The notes: generated by a model not told the origin, from the sequence alone. A stretch of DNA of 64,000 nucleotides from Haloterrigena salina JCM 13891 (GCF_000337495.1 NZ_AOIS01000047.1:1-64000), one strand, 5' to 3'. Numbered from the stretch's first letter, positions 25,396 to 34,351 are shown. Program-made: numbers and translations.

Positions 25396-27390
25396 TCATC
25401 CCTCGTCGGTCGCCTCGACGAATTCGACGCCGGTAATCTCGAACCGCGCGCCGCCGCCGTCGGCGTCGCTCGCCGCGATCGACCAGCCGTGGTGATCGAC
25501 GACGTCGGCGACAATCGACAGACCGAGTCCCGTTCCCCCGTCGCCGGTCGTGTATCCCGGCTCGAAGAGGCGGTCGGGTTCGTCCGCGAATCCCCGACCC
25601 GTGTCCGCCACGTAGAACCCGTCCTCGAGCGCGCCGACGGTGACGGTGACGGCGCCGCCGTCGCGTTCGACCTGCCGGCGAGGCCGCGACTCGAGGGACG
25701 CAGAGCCGTGTTCGACGGCACCCTCGGGAGTATCAGGTTCCGGCTGGTCTACTGAATTGTGTTCCACGCTGTCCTCGGGAGCGTCAGCGACCGAGGGCTC
25801 GGAAGTCGTGGAGCGTCTTCCGTCGTCCCGACGAGCGTGCGAGTCGGGGCTCGTGGAACCACGTTCCACGGCGTCCTCCTGAGCCCGCGAGTCAGGGCTC
25901 GTCGAGCCATACTCGACACTGTCGTCGGCCTGCGGCCGACTATCCGTGGAACCGTGTTCAACACTGTTCCGAAAGAGGTTCTCGAGCAACTGGCGGAGCT
26001 GCGCGGGATCGGCGCGGATCGTCCGATCGTCGGCGACCGTAAGCGCGGCGTCGCCCGTGTCGACCGTCTCCCAGGCCGCCCTCGCCGCCGGCTCGAGGGC
26101 GACGGGTTCGGGCTCGAGGGCGGCCTGCCCCTGGCGGGCGAGCGTCAGGACGTCGTCGATCAGTTCCTCCATCCGCTCGTGAGAGCGAGCGATCGTGCGG
26201 ACGTGCTCGGGATCGTACTCCTCCTCGAGTAAGTCGAGGTAGCCCTTCGACACCGTCAGCGGGTTACGCAGGTCGTGGCTGACCACGCTGGCAAACTCGT
26301 CGAGCTTGCGGTTCTTGCGCTCGAGTTCGCGCTCCCGTCGGACGCGATTGGTCACGTCGTGGACGACGATCGTCCAGCCGAGGGGGCCGCCGCGGCCGTC
26401 GATGGGCGAGGCCGAGAGCTCGTAGGTACGACGCTCGGCGCCGTCATCGAGCGAGAACTGGGCATCGTGACCGTCGCCGTCCTCGGAGGGCGCGTCGATC
26501 ACCGTGTCGACGTCGACCGTCGGAACGACGTCGTCGACGGGGGTACCGACGAGCGCGTCGCGGTCCCGATCGAACAGACGCTGTGCGACGGGGTTGCTGT
26601 CGATGATCCGACGGTCGGCGTCGACGACGAGCACGCCGTCCTCGAGGTTGGCGACGACCTCGTTGCGCGCGATCGGCGCGAGTTCGAGGAGCCGGTAGCG
26701 GTAGAGACCGAACGTGATCGCGAGCCCGGTGATCGTCAGCCCGATCGGGGTCGTCCCGATGATCTCGAGGGACGAACTCGCGACGACGGCCGACGCCCAG
26801 GGAACCGCCACCGCGACGAGGACAGCGATCCCCTGCCAGCGGTGGAGGCTGTTGCTCTGGACCGCGACGTCGAGGACGATGAGAGCGGTGGCCGCGAGAC
26901 AGAGCGTCGCGTACGCGAGGTGGACGAACAGGCCGAGGTTCGGCTCCGCGGTGACGACCGTCGCCGGACCGGCCCACGGGACGTTCAGCGGGACCGCCGC
27001 CTCGATGGGCGGCCCCCACAGGACGCGGGTCCGGCCGTTGAGCGCCAACAGGCCGATCATGACCAGCGGCTCGACCGCCAACAGGCCGAGTCGGCGACGG
27101 GTGAGCCAGCGGTCCCGACCCGTGTACTTGAGGGCGAAAACGAGAACCAGCGTCGGGATGAGGGCGGCAGGGACCCACTGGAGGTCCGCCCAGCGGGCCT
27201 TCCAGACGAACGCCGTCGACTCGATCTCGAGGACGTGCGTTCCCAGCCAGAACGCGACGCTCGCCATCAGCGCGGAGAGAGGGACCGAACCGGCGGCTGG
27301 ACGCGACCGCCACGCCGCGACCGCGGTCCCGACGGCGACGACGAGGGACAGCAACAGCACGATGCTGTACGGGTTGATCATCCAGCCCAT
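25396..27390 (-). CDS. Membrane PAS-histidine kinase with a repeat-expanded ATPase domain
   Basis: A 664-residue sensor kinase. The first 220 residues form about seven hydrophobic segments (7TM sensor type), followed by a PAS domain (ELAPIARNEVVANLEDGVLVVD), a HisKA domain with H-box VVSHDLRNPLTVSKGYL, and an HATPase domain with N-box LLENLFRNSVEHG, G1 ADTGRGF and G2 GDGGTGLGLSI. Between the N-box and the following strand, where the kinase at 30674 has only a few residues, about 95 residues of five imperfect repeats are inserted. Start is ATG 27390 (alternatives 27414, 27381). There is no adjacent receiver, as is usual for orphan haloarchaeal kinases. Confidence 0.88.
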   Translation of the reverse strand: MGWMINPYSIVLLLSLVVAVGTAVAAWRSRPAAGSVPLSALMASVAFWLGTHVLEIESTAFVWKARWADLQWVPAALIPTLVLVFALKYTGRDRWLTRRRLGLLAVEPLVMIGLLALNGRTRVLWGPPIEAAVPLNVPWAGPATVVTAEPNLGLFVHLAYATLCLAATALIVLDVAVQSNSLHRWQGIAVLVAVAVPWASAVVASSSLEIIGTTPIGLTITGLAITFGLYRYRLLELAPIARNEVVANLEDGVLVVDADRRIIDSNPVAQRLFDRDRDALVGTPVDDVVPTVDVDTVIDAPSEDGDGHDAQFSLDDGAERRTYELSASPIDGRGGPLGWTIVVHDVTNRVRRERELERKNRKLDEFASVVSHDLRNPLTVSKGYLDLLEEEYDPEHVRTIARSHERMEELIDDVLTLARQGQAALEPEPVALEPAARAAWETVDTGDAALTVADDRTIRADPAQLRQLLENLFRNSVEHGSTDSRPQADDSVEYGSTSPDSRAQEDAVERGSTSPDSHARRDDGRRSTTSEPSVADAPEDSVEHNSVDQPEPDTPEGAVEHGSASLESRPRRQVERDGGAVTVTVGALEDGFYVADTGRGFADEPDRLFEPGYTTGDGGTGLGLSIVADVVDHHGWSIAASDADGGGARFEITGVEFVEATDEG
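25672..25968 (-). repeat. Expanded N-box repeat in the kinase ATPase domain
   Basis: Ninety-nine codons with five degenerate copies that each begin like the N-box itself: NSVEHGST, DSVEYGST, DAVERGST, DSVEHNS, GAVEHGSA, separated by polar spacers rich in S, D, R, P. The copies remain in frame, and the domain resumes normally at GGAVTVTVGALEDG. The repeat starts exactly at the ATP-binding Asn motif. Confidence 0.8.
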
Positions 27391-27516
27391 CCGTGATACC
27401 TCTCTCTGCACCAACGACGTTCAAGTGTCTACCGGCCTACTGTTGCGAGACTGATGCGGCCGGCCCCTCGATCGGCCGTCGTCCGCCCTCGAGGGCCCGG
27501 CCGTTCGGCGCTCGGC

Positions 27517-29211
27517 TCAGTCGTGGACCAGCACGTCGAGGACGTCCGGGCCGTCCCGGGCCAGCGCGTCCGCGAGCGCCTCGTCGATTTCGTCGGGGGT
27601 TTCGACGAGTTCGGCGCTGGCGCCGTGGCTCTCGGCGTTTCGGACGAGGTCGACGCCGGGCTCGAAGTCCATGCCGACGAACTCGTAGTCCTCCTCCTCG
27701 CCGCCCATGAGGTGGAGGGTGTTGTCCTTGAGGATGCGGTAGTTGCGGTTGTCCGAGATGACGACCGTCAGGTCCAGATCGTAGCGGGCGGCGCTGTAGA
27801 TCGAGTGGGGGTAGTACTGGTAGGAGCCGTCGCCGATGAAGCCGACCACGTCGCGAGGGTCGTCCCGCTGGGCCTCCGCGACGGCCGCGCCGACCGCCGC
27901 CGGGAGGCCGTAGCCGAGGCCGCCGCCCTTGTTCGAGATGTACTGCTCGGGCGCGAGCTCCCACCGCGTCAGCATGGCGTACTTCGAGGTGACGCCCTCG
28001 TCGACGATGGCGGCGTCGCCCGCGACGCGCTCCATCGCGTCGACCAGTTCGGCCTTCGAAGCACGCGGGTCGTCCTCGCCGTCGTCGGCCTCGCCGTAGC
28101 CCGACATCTTGGCCGCGACCAGTTCCGTCACCTCGGCGACCGACTCGAGGCGGTCGGCCACGACGTCGTCGGAGAGTGTGCCCTGCACGCGCTCGGTCAG
28201 TTCCTGCATGACCAGCCCGGGATCGCCGACGACGGCCGCGTCGGCGGGCTGGTTCTTGCCGACCTCCCAGGCGTCGTCACTGAGGTGGATGCAGGTCGTC
28301 TCCGGATCGACCAGTGCCTCCTCGTGGCGGGTCAGCGTCGTGTTCGTCGAGACGCCGGCGAAGCAGATCGTGTCGGTGTCCATCAACGTCGCGGCGGCGT
28401 CCTCGCTGGTCGGCAGGTAGGAAACCCACTGGTCGTGGTCGGTCGGGAAGTCAACCTCGCAGGAGAGGATCTCGCCGTGGACGCGGGCCCCCGTCGACTC
28501 CGCGAGTTCGACCGCCGCGGCGACGGCGTCGGCGCCCGAGCGGGCGACGTGGTCGCCGACGACCAACGCCGGCTCGTCGGCCTCGGCCAGCAGGTCGGCG
28601 GCCCGCTCGAGCTGTGCGGGGTCGCCGCTGCCCGCGTTCGGGATCGGTCCCAGCCGCTCGGGCTCGGCGTCGGTCTCGGCCATCGTGACGTCGAGCGGCA
28701 GCGCGAGGAAGACGGGGCCAGTCGGGGGCGTCATCGCGACCCGGAACGCCCGTCGCAGCATCGTCGGCAGCGCGGCGACGTCTAACACCTCGTCGGACCA
28801 CTTGCAGAACTGGCGGGCCATGTCGGCGAGTCGGCCCGAGAGGATCGGCTCCTCGTGGCGGAAGTCGGTGCTGTGGTTACCCGCGGTGACGACCAGCGGT
28901 GCACCGGCGACCTTAGCCGCGTAGAGGTTCCCCAGTCCGTGAGCCAGCCCCGGCGCGATATGGAGGTTCGCCACCCCGACCGGCGTGATCGAGTCGTCGT
29001 GGTGGGCGTGGTACCGCTGGCGTTGGGCATAGCCGCCGGCCATCCCCACCGCGATGTCCTCGTGGAGCCCGAGTCGGTACTCGAGGTCGCTCTCGCCGAT
29101 CGCTTCCACGATCGGCAACTCCGTCGTTCCCGGATTCCCGAAGACGTAGTCGACGCCGTAGGACTCGAGCGCGTCCGTGAAGAGATCGGCTCCGGTATAC
29201 CCCTCTGTCAT
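27517..29211 (-). CDS. ThDP-dependent decarboxylase/acetolactate-synthase-like enzyme
   Basis: A 564-residue ThDP enzyme with the three-domain POX/ALS layout. The N-terminal domain has the catalytic Glu in LGLHEDIAVGMAGGYA; the central domain carries LVVGDHVARSGADAV; the C-terminal domain has the ThDP motif GFIGDGSYQYYPHSIY ending in DNRNYRIL. It looks closest to benzoylformate decarboxylase or oxalyl-CoA/acetolactate-type enzymes; the substrate cannot be assigned. There is no regulatory subunit nearby, which argues against it being the biosynthetic ALS. Start ATG 29211 rather than 29241. Confidence 0.8.
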   Translation of the reverse strand: MTEGYTGADLFTDALESYGVDYVFGNPGTTELPIVEAIGESDLEYRLGLHEDIAVGMAGGYAQRQRYHAHHDDSITPVGVANLHIAPGLAHGLGNLYAAKVAGAPLVVTAGNHSTDFRHEEPILSGRLADMARQFCKWSDEVLDVAALPTMLRRAFRVAMTPPTGPVFLALPLDVTMAETDAEPERLGPIPNAGSGDPAQLERAADLLAEADEPALVVGDHVARSGADAVAAAVELAESTGARVHGEILSCEVDFPTDHDQWVSYLPTSEDAAATLMDTDTICFAGVSTNTTLTRHEEALVDPETTCIHLSDDAWEVGKNQPADAAVVGDPGLVMQELTERVQGTLSDDVVADRLESVAEVTELVAAKMSGYGEADDGEDDPRASKAELVDAMERVAGDAAIVDEGVTSKYAMLTRWELAPEQYISNKGGGLGYGLPAAVGAAVAEAQRDDPRDVVGFIGDGSYQYYPHSIYSAARYDLDLTVVISDNRNYRILKDNTLHLMGGEEEDYEFVGMDFEPGVDLVRNAESHGASAELVETPDEIDEALADALARDGPDVLDVLVHD

Positions 29212-29352
29212 GCCCGTCAGTGGCACGGGACGGCACATCAAACTGTGCGTTACGGAGCGACGCGCCGGTTGCGGAGAGTACCGGCCCGAATCCGCGGCGA
29301 GCGTATCGGGGGTTCAAGAGCGCCCGACCCGCAGCGAACGGCGTGCCGGCCC

Positions 29353-29364
29353 GGGTATTATACA
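29353..29364 (+). promoter_or_regulatory. TATA-like box of the UbiA gene
   Basis: GGGTATTATACA lies 22-33 nt upstream of ATG 29386, consistent with a leaderless transcript. Confidence 0.5.
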
Positions 29365-29385
29365 TCAGTTCGTTGTCGCTCGAGT

Positions 29386-30252
29386 ATGGCCCTCGCGAGA
29401 ACCGGCACGGGCCCGCGAGCGACGGCGCGAGCGTTCCTGTCGCAGGTCCACCCCGTCTTCATGACGCCACCGGTCGCAGCGGCGCTGTTCGGTGCGGTCC
29501 TCGCCGGGCGGATCGAGGCGACGCTCGCGGCGATCCACGCCGTCGCGATCTTCGCCGCGGTCTACACGGCTCACGTCAAGGACGGCTACGTCGACTTCCA
29601 CGTTCGCGGCGAGGACGACGAGCACCCGCTGACCGAGCGAGGGTGTCGGCTGGGGTTAGCGCTTTCGACGACGGTCTTCGCCGCCTGCTGCGTGCTCCTG
29701 TGGGCGCTCGTCGATCCGATCGCGGTCGCCCTGACGCTGCCCACGTGGCTGATCGCCTACCACCACGCGCCGCAGTTGGACACGAACCCGCTTACCGCGA
29801 CGACCGGCTACCCGCTCGGGATCGCCCTCGCGATCCTCGGCGGATTCTACGTGCAGGCCGGCGCGATCACCGCCGTCGCGCTGGGGTTCGCCGTCGTCTT
29901 CCTCGTGCTCCTGTCGGGAGTCAAGGTCATCGACGACGCTCAGGACTACGACTACGACCGGTCGATCGAGAAGCGAACCGTCGCCGTCGCCATCGGGCCG
30001 GACCGTGCGTACGTGCTGGCCTACGGGCTGATGCTGACGGCCCTGCTGGCCGTCCTCGCCTTCGCCGTCGCTCGCGTCTTCCCGCCGACGACGGCGCTGG
30101 CCGCGCTCGCCTTCGGCGCGGTCGCGCTCGTCGCCCGCCGCGCGGAGCCGACCGTCGCCACGATGTTGCTCGTCCGCGGCTCCTACGTCTTCCTCGCCGT
30201 GCTCGTCACCGCCGTCTGGTTCGAGCCGCTCGCTGGCGTCGGGTTCCCGTGA
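29386..30252 (+). CDS. UbiA-family membrane prenyltransferase
   Basis: A 288-residue integral membrane protein with about eight hydrophobic helices. The second Asp-rich motif is clear as DDAQDYDYDRSIEKRT, and an earlier HVKDGYVDFHVRGEDD probably serves as the first. UbiA enzymes transfer polyprenyl groups to aromatic or glycerol acceptors (menaquinone, archaeol, haem O); which one this uses is unknown. The open frame runs back to 28855 across the divergent ThDP gene, but ATG 29386 has a TATA-like box 28 nt upstream and starts just before the first helix. Confidence 0.8.
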   Translation: MALARTGTGPRATARAFLSQVHPVFMTPPVAAALFGAVLAGRIEATLAAIHAVAIFAAVYTAHVKDGYVDFHVRGEDDEHPLTERGCRLGLALSTTVFAACCVLLWALVDPIAVALTLPTWLIAYHHAPQLDTNPLTATTGYPLGIALAILGGFYVQAGAITAVALGFAVVFLVLLSGVKVIDDAQDYDYDRSIEKRTVAVAIGPDRAYVLAYGLMLTALLAVLAFAVARVFPPTTALAALAFGAVALVARRAEPTVATMLLVRGSYVFLAVLVTAVWFEPLAGVGFP

Positions 30253-30283
30253 AGAAATTGTGACGAGTCGGCGACGGCACCGC

Positions 30284-30541
30284 TTACCCCTCGTCGGACG
30301 ACTTCGGCGGCTTCCAGTCCATTTTGAGGGAGATCGTTTCGTGCGAGCCCCGCAGGATCGATGACCGCTCGCGGACGCCCAGCTCGTAGGCGATCGACTG
30401 CGACGGCCGGAGGTCAACTGTCTTGTTCCCCGTCCGAACCGACGCCGGGCCGTCGCCCTCGAGTTCGTCGGCCAGTTCGCGGAGTCGTTCGGCGACCTCG
30501 TCGCGCGTGAGTTCCTCGGCGGAAAGGGTCTTGTCCACCAT
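30284..30541 (-). CDS. Amphi-Trp domain small protein
   Basis: An 85-residue protein with the haloarchaeal amphi-Trp pattern: an N-terminal helix (LTRDEVAERLRELADELEGDG) followed by alternating strands and a closing LKMDWKPP. Function unknown; these proteins occur in many copies per genome. Start at ATG 30541 (the frame continues to 30634). It faces, tail to tail, the UbiA gene. Confidence 0.75.
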   Translation of the reverse strand: MVDKTLSAEELTRDEVAERLRELADELEGDGPASVRTGNKTVDLRPSQSIAYELGVRERSSILRGSHETISLKMDWKPPKSSDEG

Positions 30542-30673
30542 ACGGAACTCTCCAACGAATTCCATCAAAAACGATGTGCCTAACGAGGTCGACCTCGAGT
30601 TGCGGGGCGCCCGGAACCGTCGGTCGAGCCCCAAAGAGACGCCAGAACAATTTTGGTATCGAAGTCGTGTACA

Positions 30674-32806
30674 ATGGTAATGGGCGATACCGTTCGGATT
30701 CTTCTCGTCGACGACGACCCGGGTCTCGCCGAATTAGCCGCGACCGTTCTCGAGCGGGAGGACGACCGGTTCAGCGTCGAAACGGTCGCCGACGCCGACG
30801 AGGGGCTCGCGTTCCTCGCCGACTACGAGGTCGACTGCGTCGTCTCGGACTACGACATGCCCGGTCGGGACGGGATCGCGTTTCTCGAGGCCGTCCGCGC
30901 GGACTACCCCGACCTGCCGTTTCTCCTGTTCACGGGCAAGGGCAGCGAAGCGGTCGCCAGCGAGGCGATTTCGGCCGGCGTCACCGACTACCTCCAGAAG
31001 GAGTCTACCACCAGTCAGTACGCGGTGCTGGCAAACCGGATCGGCAACGCCGTCGAACAGTATCGAGCGAGACGCGCCATCGAGGACGTCGAGCGGAAAC
31101 TCTCTCAAATCGCCGAGAACACGAACGACGTGCTCTTTCTGTTCGACGGCGACTGGAGCGAACTGCTGTTCGTCAACTCCGCGTACGAAGCGATCTGGGG
31201 CCGGCCGATCGACACCCTTCGGGAGGATTCCGAGTCCTTCCTCGACGCCGTCCACCCCGACGACCGGGAGCGCGTGCGCCGGTCGATGGAGCGGCTCTCG
31301 AACGGCGCGGAGGACGAGATGGAATACCGCGTGGTTCGCCCCGACGGCGAACGGCGGTGGGTTCGCGCCGAGACCAAGCCGGTCTTCGACGGCGAAACCG
31401 TCTCCCGGATCGTCGGCTTCGTCCGCGACATCACCGACCGAAAGCGACGCGAGCGGGAACTCGAGCGGACGAGCGACCTCCTCGAGAAGACCGAGCGCAT
31501 CGCCGACGTCGGCGGCTGGGAGCTCGATACGGACACGAGGGACGTGTTCTGGACGGACCACCTCTTCGAACTGCTGGGGTACGACGAGGTGCCCTCGCTG
31601 GAGGAGGCCCTCTCGGTCTACCACGAGGACGACCGCCCGGCCGTCGAACGCGCCGTCGAAGCGGCGCTCGACTACGGCGACCCCTTCGACATGGAAGTGC
31701 GGGCGCGACGACCGGACGGCGAGATCCGCTGGCTTCGCGTTCAAGGCGTTCCGACGGTCGAAGACGGGACGGTCGTGACGCTCCGCGGCGCGGTTCAGGA
31801 CATCACCGACCGGAAGGAGCGCGAACGCGATCTCGAGCAGGCCCGCGCGGAGTACGAGGAACTGATCGACGGGATGAACGACACGGCCTGGGTTATCGGT
31901 CCCGACCAGACGTTCCTGACGGTGAACGACGCCGCCGTCGAAACGCTCGGCTATTCGAAGGCGGAACTGCGTTCGATGCGCCCGCACGAGATCGACGCGG
32001 GCCTCGACGACGAGGAAATCACGACCCTCATCGAGGAGATGCCGGAGAACGAGGTGCAGGTCTTCGAGACGGTCCACGAGACGAAGTCCGGGGAAACGTT
32101 CCCCGTCGAGATCAGTTCCAGTATGATCTCCTACCGGGGGGAGACGGCGGTGTTGAGCATCGGACGGGACATCTCGAGTCGCAAGGAACGCGAGGAGCAA
32201 CTGGCGGAGTTCGCGTCCGTCGCGAGCCACGATCTCCGAAACCCGCTCACCATCGCTCAGGGCCGACTGGAACTGGCCCGGGAGGACTGCGACAGCGAGC
32301 ACCTCGACGAGGTCGCGCGGGCCCACCAACGGATGAGCGAGTTGATCACGGATCTACTGTCGCTGGCCAACGACGGCGAGCGAATCGGGGAGACGGAACC
32401 GGTCGCCCTCGACGCGTTCGCCCGGCGCTGTTGGGACCACGTCGCGACCGCCGAGGCGACGCTCGTCGTCGATCTCGACCGGACGATTCGGGCCGATCGA
32501 AGCCGTCTCCGGCAGCTCTTCGAGAACCTCATGCGGAACGCGATCGAACACGGCGGCGCTGACGTAACGGTCGCCGTCGGCGGATTCGAGGACGGTTTCT
32601 TCGTGGAAGACGACGGCGACGGAATCACCGAGACGCAACGCGAACGAGCGCTCGAGTCCGGTTACTCGACCGCCGAGGACGGAACTGGGTTCGGCCTCTC
32701 GATCGTCGAACAGGTGGCCGACGCCCACGGCTGGGACGTCCGCGTGACCGAGGGCGCCGACGGCGGCGCGCGGTTTGAAATCACCGGCCTCGAGCGAACC
32801 GACTGA
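30674..32806 (+). CDS. Hybrid receiver-PAS-PAS-PAS-histidine kinase
   Basis: A 710-residue soluble signalling protein. A receiver domain (ILLVDDDPGLAELAATVL, phospho-acceptor Asp in VVSDYDMPGRDG, Lys in DYLQKES) is followed by three PAS/PAC modules (about residues 125-245, 255-370, 380-500), an H-box ASHDLRNPLTIAQGRLELA, an N-box LFENLMRNAIEHG and G boxes DDGDGI and DGTGFGLSI. No membrane segment is present. Its N-box-to-G1 spacing is normal, which makes it a useful contrast to the expanded kinase at 25396. Two close ATGs (30674, 30680) could start it. Confidence 0.88.
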   Translation: MVMGDTVRILLVDDDPGLAELAATVLEREDDRFSVETVADADEGLAFLADYEVDCVVSDYDMPGRDGIAFLEAVRADYPDLPFLLFTGKGSEAVASEAISAGVTDYLQKESTTSQYAVLANRIGNAVEQYRARRAIEDVERKLSQIAENTNDVLFLFDGDWSELLFVNSAYEAIWGRPIDTLREDSESFLDAVHPDDRERVRRSMERLSNGAEDEMEYRVVRPDGERRWVRAETKPVFDGETVSRIVGFVRDITDRKRRERELERTSDLLEKTERIADVGGWELDTDTRDVFWTDHLFELLGYDEVPSLEEALSVYHEDDRPAVERAVEAALDYGDPFDMEVRARRPDGEIRWLRVQGVPTVEDGTVVTLRGAVQDITDRKERERDLEQARAEYEELIDGMNDTAWVIGPDQTFLTVNDAAVETLGYSKAELRSMRPHEIDAGLDDEEITTLIEEMPENEVQVFETVHETKSGETFPVEISSSMISYRGETAVLSIGRDISSRKEREEQLAEFASVASHDLRNPLTIAQGRLELAREDCDSEHLDEVARAHQRMSELITDLLSLANDGERIGETEPVALDAFARRCWDHVATAEATLVVDLDRTIRADRSRLRQLFENLMRNAIEHGGADVTVAVGGFEDGFFVEDDGDGITETQRERALESGYSTAEDGTGFGLSIVEQVADAHGWDVRVTEGADGGARFEITGLERTD

Positions 32807-32956
32807 GCGGAGACGGCGGACGGGATCGATCGACGAGAATCGGGATCGGAACTGTCGGTCGAGCGTTCGTGCCCGCGGTGCTAATCACTGCTTCAGAGGG
32901 CTATTACAGCCGTCGAGCACCCAAGAAGTATGTTCACCGAATTGTAACTACGACCG

Positions 32957-33246
32957 ATGCCCACCCGGTTGGACGTAGTCGCAGTCGGCTGTCTCTCGAG
33001 CGGACTGTTCGTAGCGACCCTCATCGCCCCTCGTTCCCCGAGTTGCCGGTCTCGTCGTGTACCGACGTCGGGTACACAGGTAGCGGGCCGCCCGGCGGGT
33101 TCGAGTTCTACGGGTTTCACCGCGGCTGGGCGGTGTACTCGCCGGACGGGGGCGTGAATCGATGCGATACGCCGATCGTGACGATCGCAGTTGCGTTACT
33201 CGGTATCGGGAGCGCGAGTCTCGGTTACGAGCGCTCGCAGCGGTAG
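32957..33246 (+). pseudogene. Frameshifted small two-helix membrane protein
   Basis: From ATG 32957 the frame reads a good first helix (VVAVGCLSSGLFVATLIAP) and then turns into Arg/Ser-rich nonsense after about residue 25. The +1 frame then continues with PSFPELPVSS, FEFYGFHRGWAVYSPDGG and a second helix TPIVTIAVALLGIG, ending at 33246. The two parts join naturally near 33023-33045, in a C-rich run (ATCGCCCCTCGTTCCCC), giving a protein of about 95 residues. The simplest reading is a one-base frameshift, either a real mutation or a sequencing error. No family is recognised. Confidence 0.55.
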
Positions 33247-33323
33247 CTCGTTTTATCCCGGATTCGGGCAACATCGGTGTCAGACCACCAACTACTATAC
33301 GAGACGACGCTCGATATAGTACC

Positions 33324-33539
33324 ATGGCTGAAGCAGTACGGAGTTTCTTTGCGGAAACGGAGAATACGAGGCTTCGCAGTGCGTTAGTTCTTCTTCTGGG
33401 TTCCGGTCCGCTGCTATTCCTGTTTCTCACGAACCCCGAGATCGCGAATCCGTACTACGTATTCGGACTCGGGATAACGGCTGCGGCAGTTCTCACTGGA
33501 GTGTTTCTTCTTATTTCTTCTCAGATGGGTAGTTGTTGA
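33324..33539 (+). CDS. Small two-helix membrane protein
   Basis: A 71-residue protein with a short polar N-terminus (MAEAVRSFFAETENTRL) and two hydrophobic helices, about residues 19-36 and 45-67. No family is recognised. The ATG at 33324 is preceded by ACTATACGAG (about 33293-33302) at promoter distance. It is the last gene before the AT-rich insertion that starts near 33540. Confidence 0.55.
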   Translation: MAEAVRSFFAETENTRLRSALVLLLGSGPLLFLFLTNPEIANPYYVFGLGITAAAVLTGVFLLISSQMGSC

Positions 33540-33608
33540 TCTATCCGCCGACACAGCTCGCTGTGCCCGGCTAAAACGCAAATACTGAGCCATATTATTG
33601 TCACATTG

Positions 33609-33632
33609 TCAGTTCGTACTCACGATCTTGAT
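33609..33632. repeat. 24-bp direct repeat, left copy (duplicate of the GTPase gene tail)
   Basis: A perfect copy of 35115-35138, the last seven codons plus stop of the YchF/OLA1 gene (TCAGTTCGTACTCACGATCT and four further bases). Here it stands outside any gene, in AT-rich DNA, in the same orientation, 1,506 bp from the genuine copy. It is interpreted as an attachment-site copy left by integration at the 3' end of that gene. Confidence 0.75.
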
Positions 33633-33644
33633 TGCCACATCTGA

Positions 33645-33659
33645 GTACACACAGTGTAC
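33645..33659. promoter_or_regulatory. Perfect palindrome upstream of the HIT gene
   Basis: GTACAC-ACA-GTGTAC, a perfect 6-bp dyad with a 3-nt spacer. A near copy (GTGCAC-ACA-GTGTAC) lies at 34325-34339. Both are embedded in longer similar stretches. They could be operator sites or recombination-protein binding sites. Confidence 0.45.
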
Positions 33660-33756
33660 ACAACCTATAAACTCCATTTTGGTTCGGACCGATTTTCCGT
33701 GGTCACTACAGATACAAATTTACCGAAATAGTACGGCATAGAGTCACATAGGTGGG

Positions 33757-33767
33757 TGAATTATTTA
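33757..33767 (+). promoter_or_regulatory. TATA-like box of the HIT gene
   Basis: GAATTATTTAG lies 24-34 nt before ATG 33791, supporting that start rather than the GTG at 33752. Confidence 0.5.
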
Positions 33768-33790
33768 GGATTGCTAACGGAAAAGCGGGT

Positions 33791-34210
33791 ATGGACTGCG
33801 TGTTTTGTTCAATTGCTGAAAGGGAAGAGGACGCTGTAGTTGTGGATGAAACCGACGAAACGATAGCGTTTGCCCCCCTTAATCCGATCTCCGAGGGGCA
33901 CTTACTAGTGATTCCGAAAGCCCACTACGAGAATTTGTTTGACGTTCCAGACCCGACGCTTCGTGCGGTAATGAAACACGCAAAATCTATCGCAAGACGA
34001 CTCCGTGCTGATGATTTCGACGGTGTAAACCTTCTACACGCCAGCGGAAAAGCCGCCCAACAATCTGTACCACATTTCCATATCCACCTTGCTCCACGCC
34101 GCTCTGACGATAGATTAGACCTCTGGCCCGAGAGTACGTTTGAAGAGTCCGAGTTTAACCGAATCTACGAAGACATTCGAGCGATGCTCGAAGACGAAGA
34201 TTCACTGTAG
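33791..34210 (+). CDS. HIT-family nucleotide hydrolase
   Basis: A 139-residue histidine-triad protein. The active-site motif HFHIHLAP is near residue 97, and CVFCSIAERE opens the chain as in Hint/bacterial HIT proteins, where C3 and C6 can bind zinc. The family cleaves AMP-type phosphoramidates or dinucleotide polyphosphates. Codon use is visibly more AT-rich than in neighbouring genes, and the gene lies inside the 1.5-kb segment between the 24-bp repeats, so it was probably acquired by transfer. It may be a moron gene rather than a housekeeping copy. Confidence 0.85.
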   Translation: MDCVFCSIAEREEDAVVVDETDETIAFAPLNPISEGHLLVIPKAHYENLFDVPDPTLRAVMKHAKSIARRLRADDFDGVNLLHASGKAAQQSVPHFHIHLAPRRSDDRLDLWPESTFEESEFNRIYEDIRAMLEDEDSL

Positions 34211-34298
34211 CCGTATTAATGATAAGTCTCCGTCCTGTACTAATCACTTCACTAGACTAAAACATAAGATCTATATATTTGACTATTTTCAATTAATT

Positions 34299-34351
34299 CT
34301 CACAATATTGATCAATACGTCTGAGTGCACACAGTGTACGCAAGAGATAAG
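34299..34351. repeat. Imperfect repeat of the left-boundary sequence
   Basis: A 53-nt segment matching 33619-33671 at about 40 positions, including the exact block CACACAGTGTAC. It lies between the HIT gene and the toxin pseudogene, so the 1.5-kb segment may be two cassettes, each preceded by this sequence. Confidence 0.6.
34325..34339. promoter_or_regulatory. Near-perfect palindrome, second copy
   Basis: GTGCAC-ACA-GTGTAC, matching the palindrome at 33645-33659 except for one base in the left arm. It lies 100 nt upstream of the toxin pseudogene. Confidence 0.4.
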
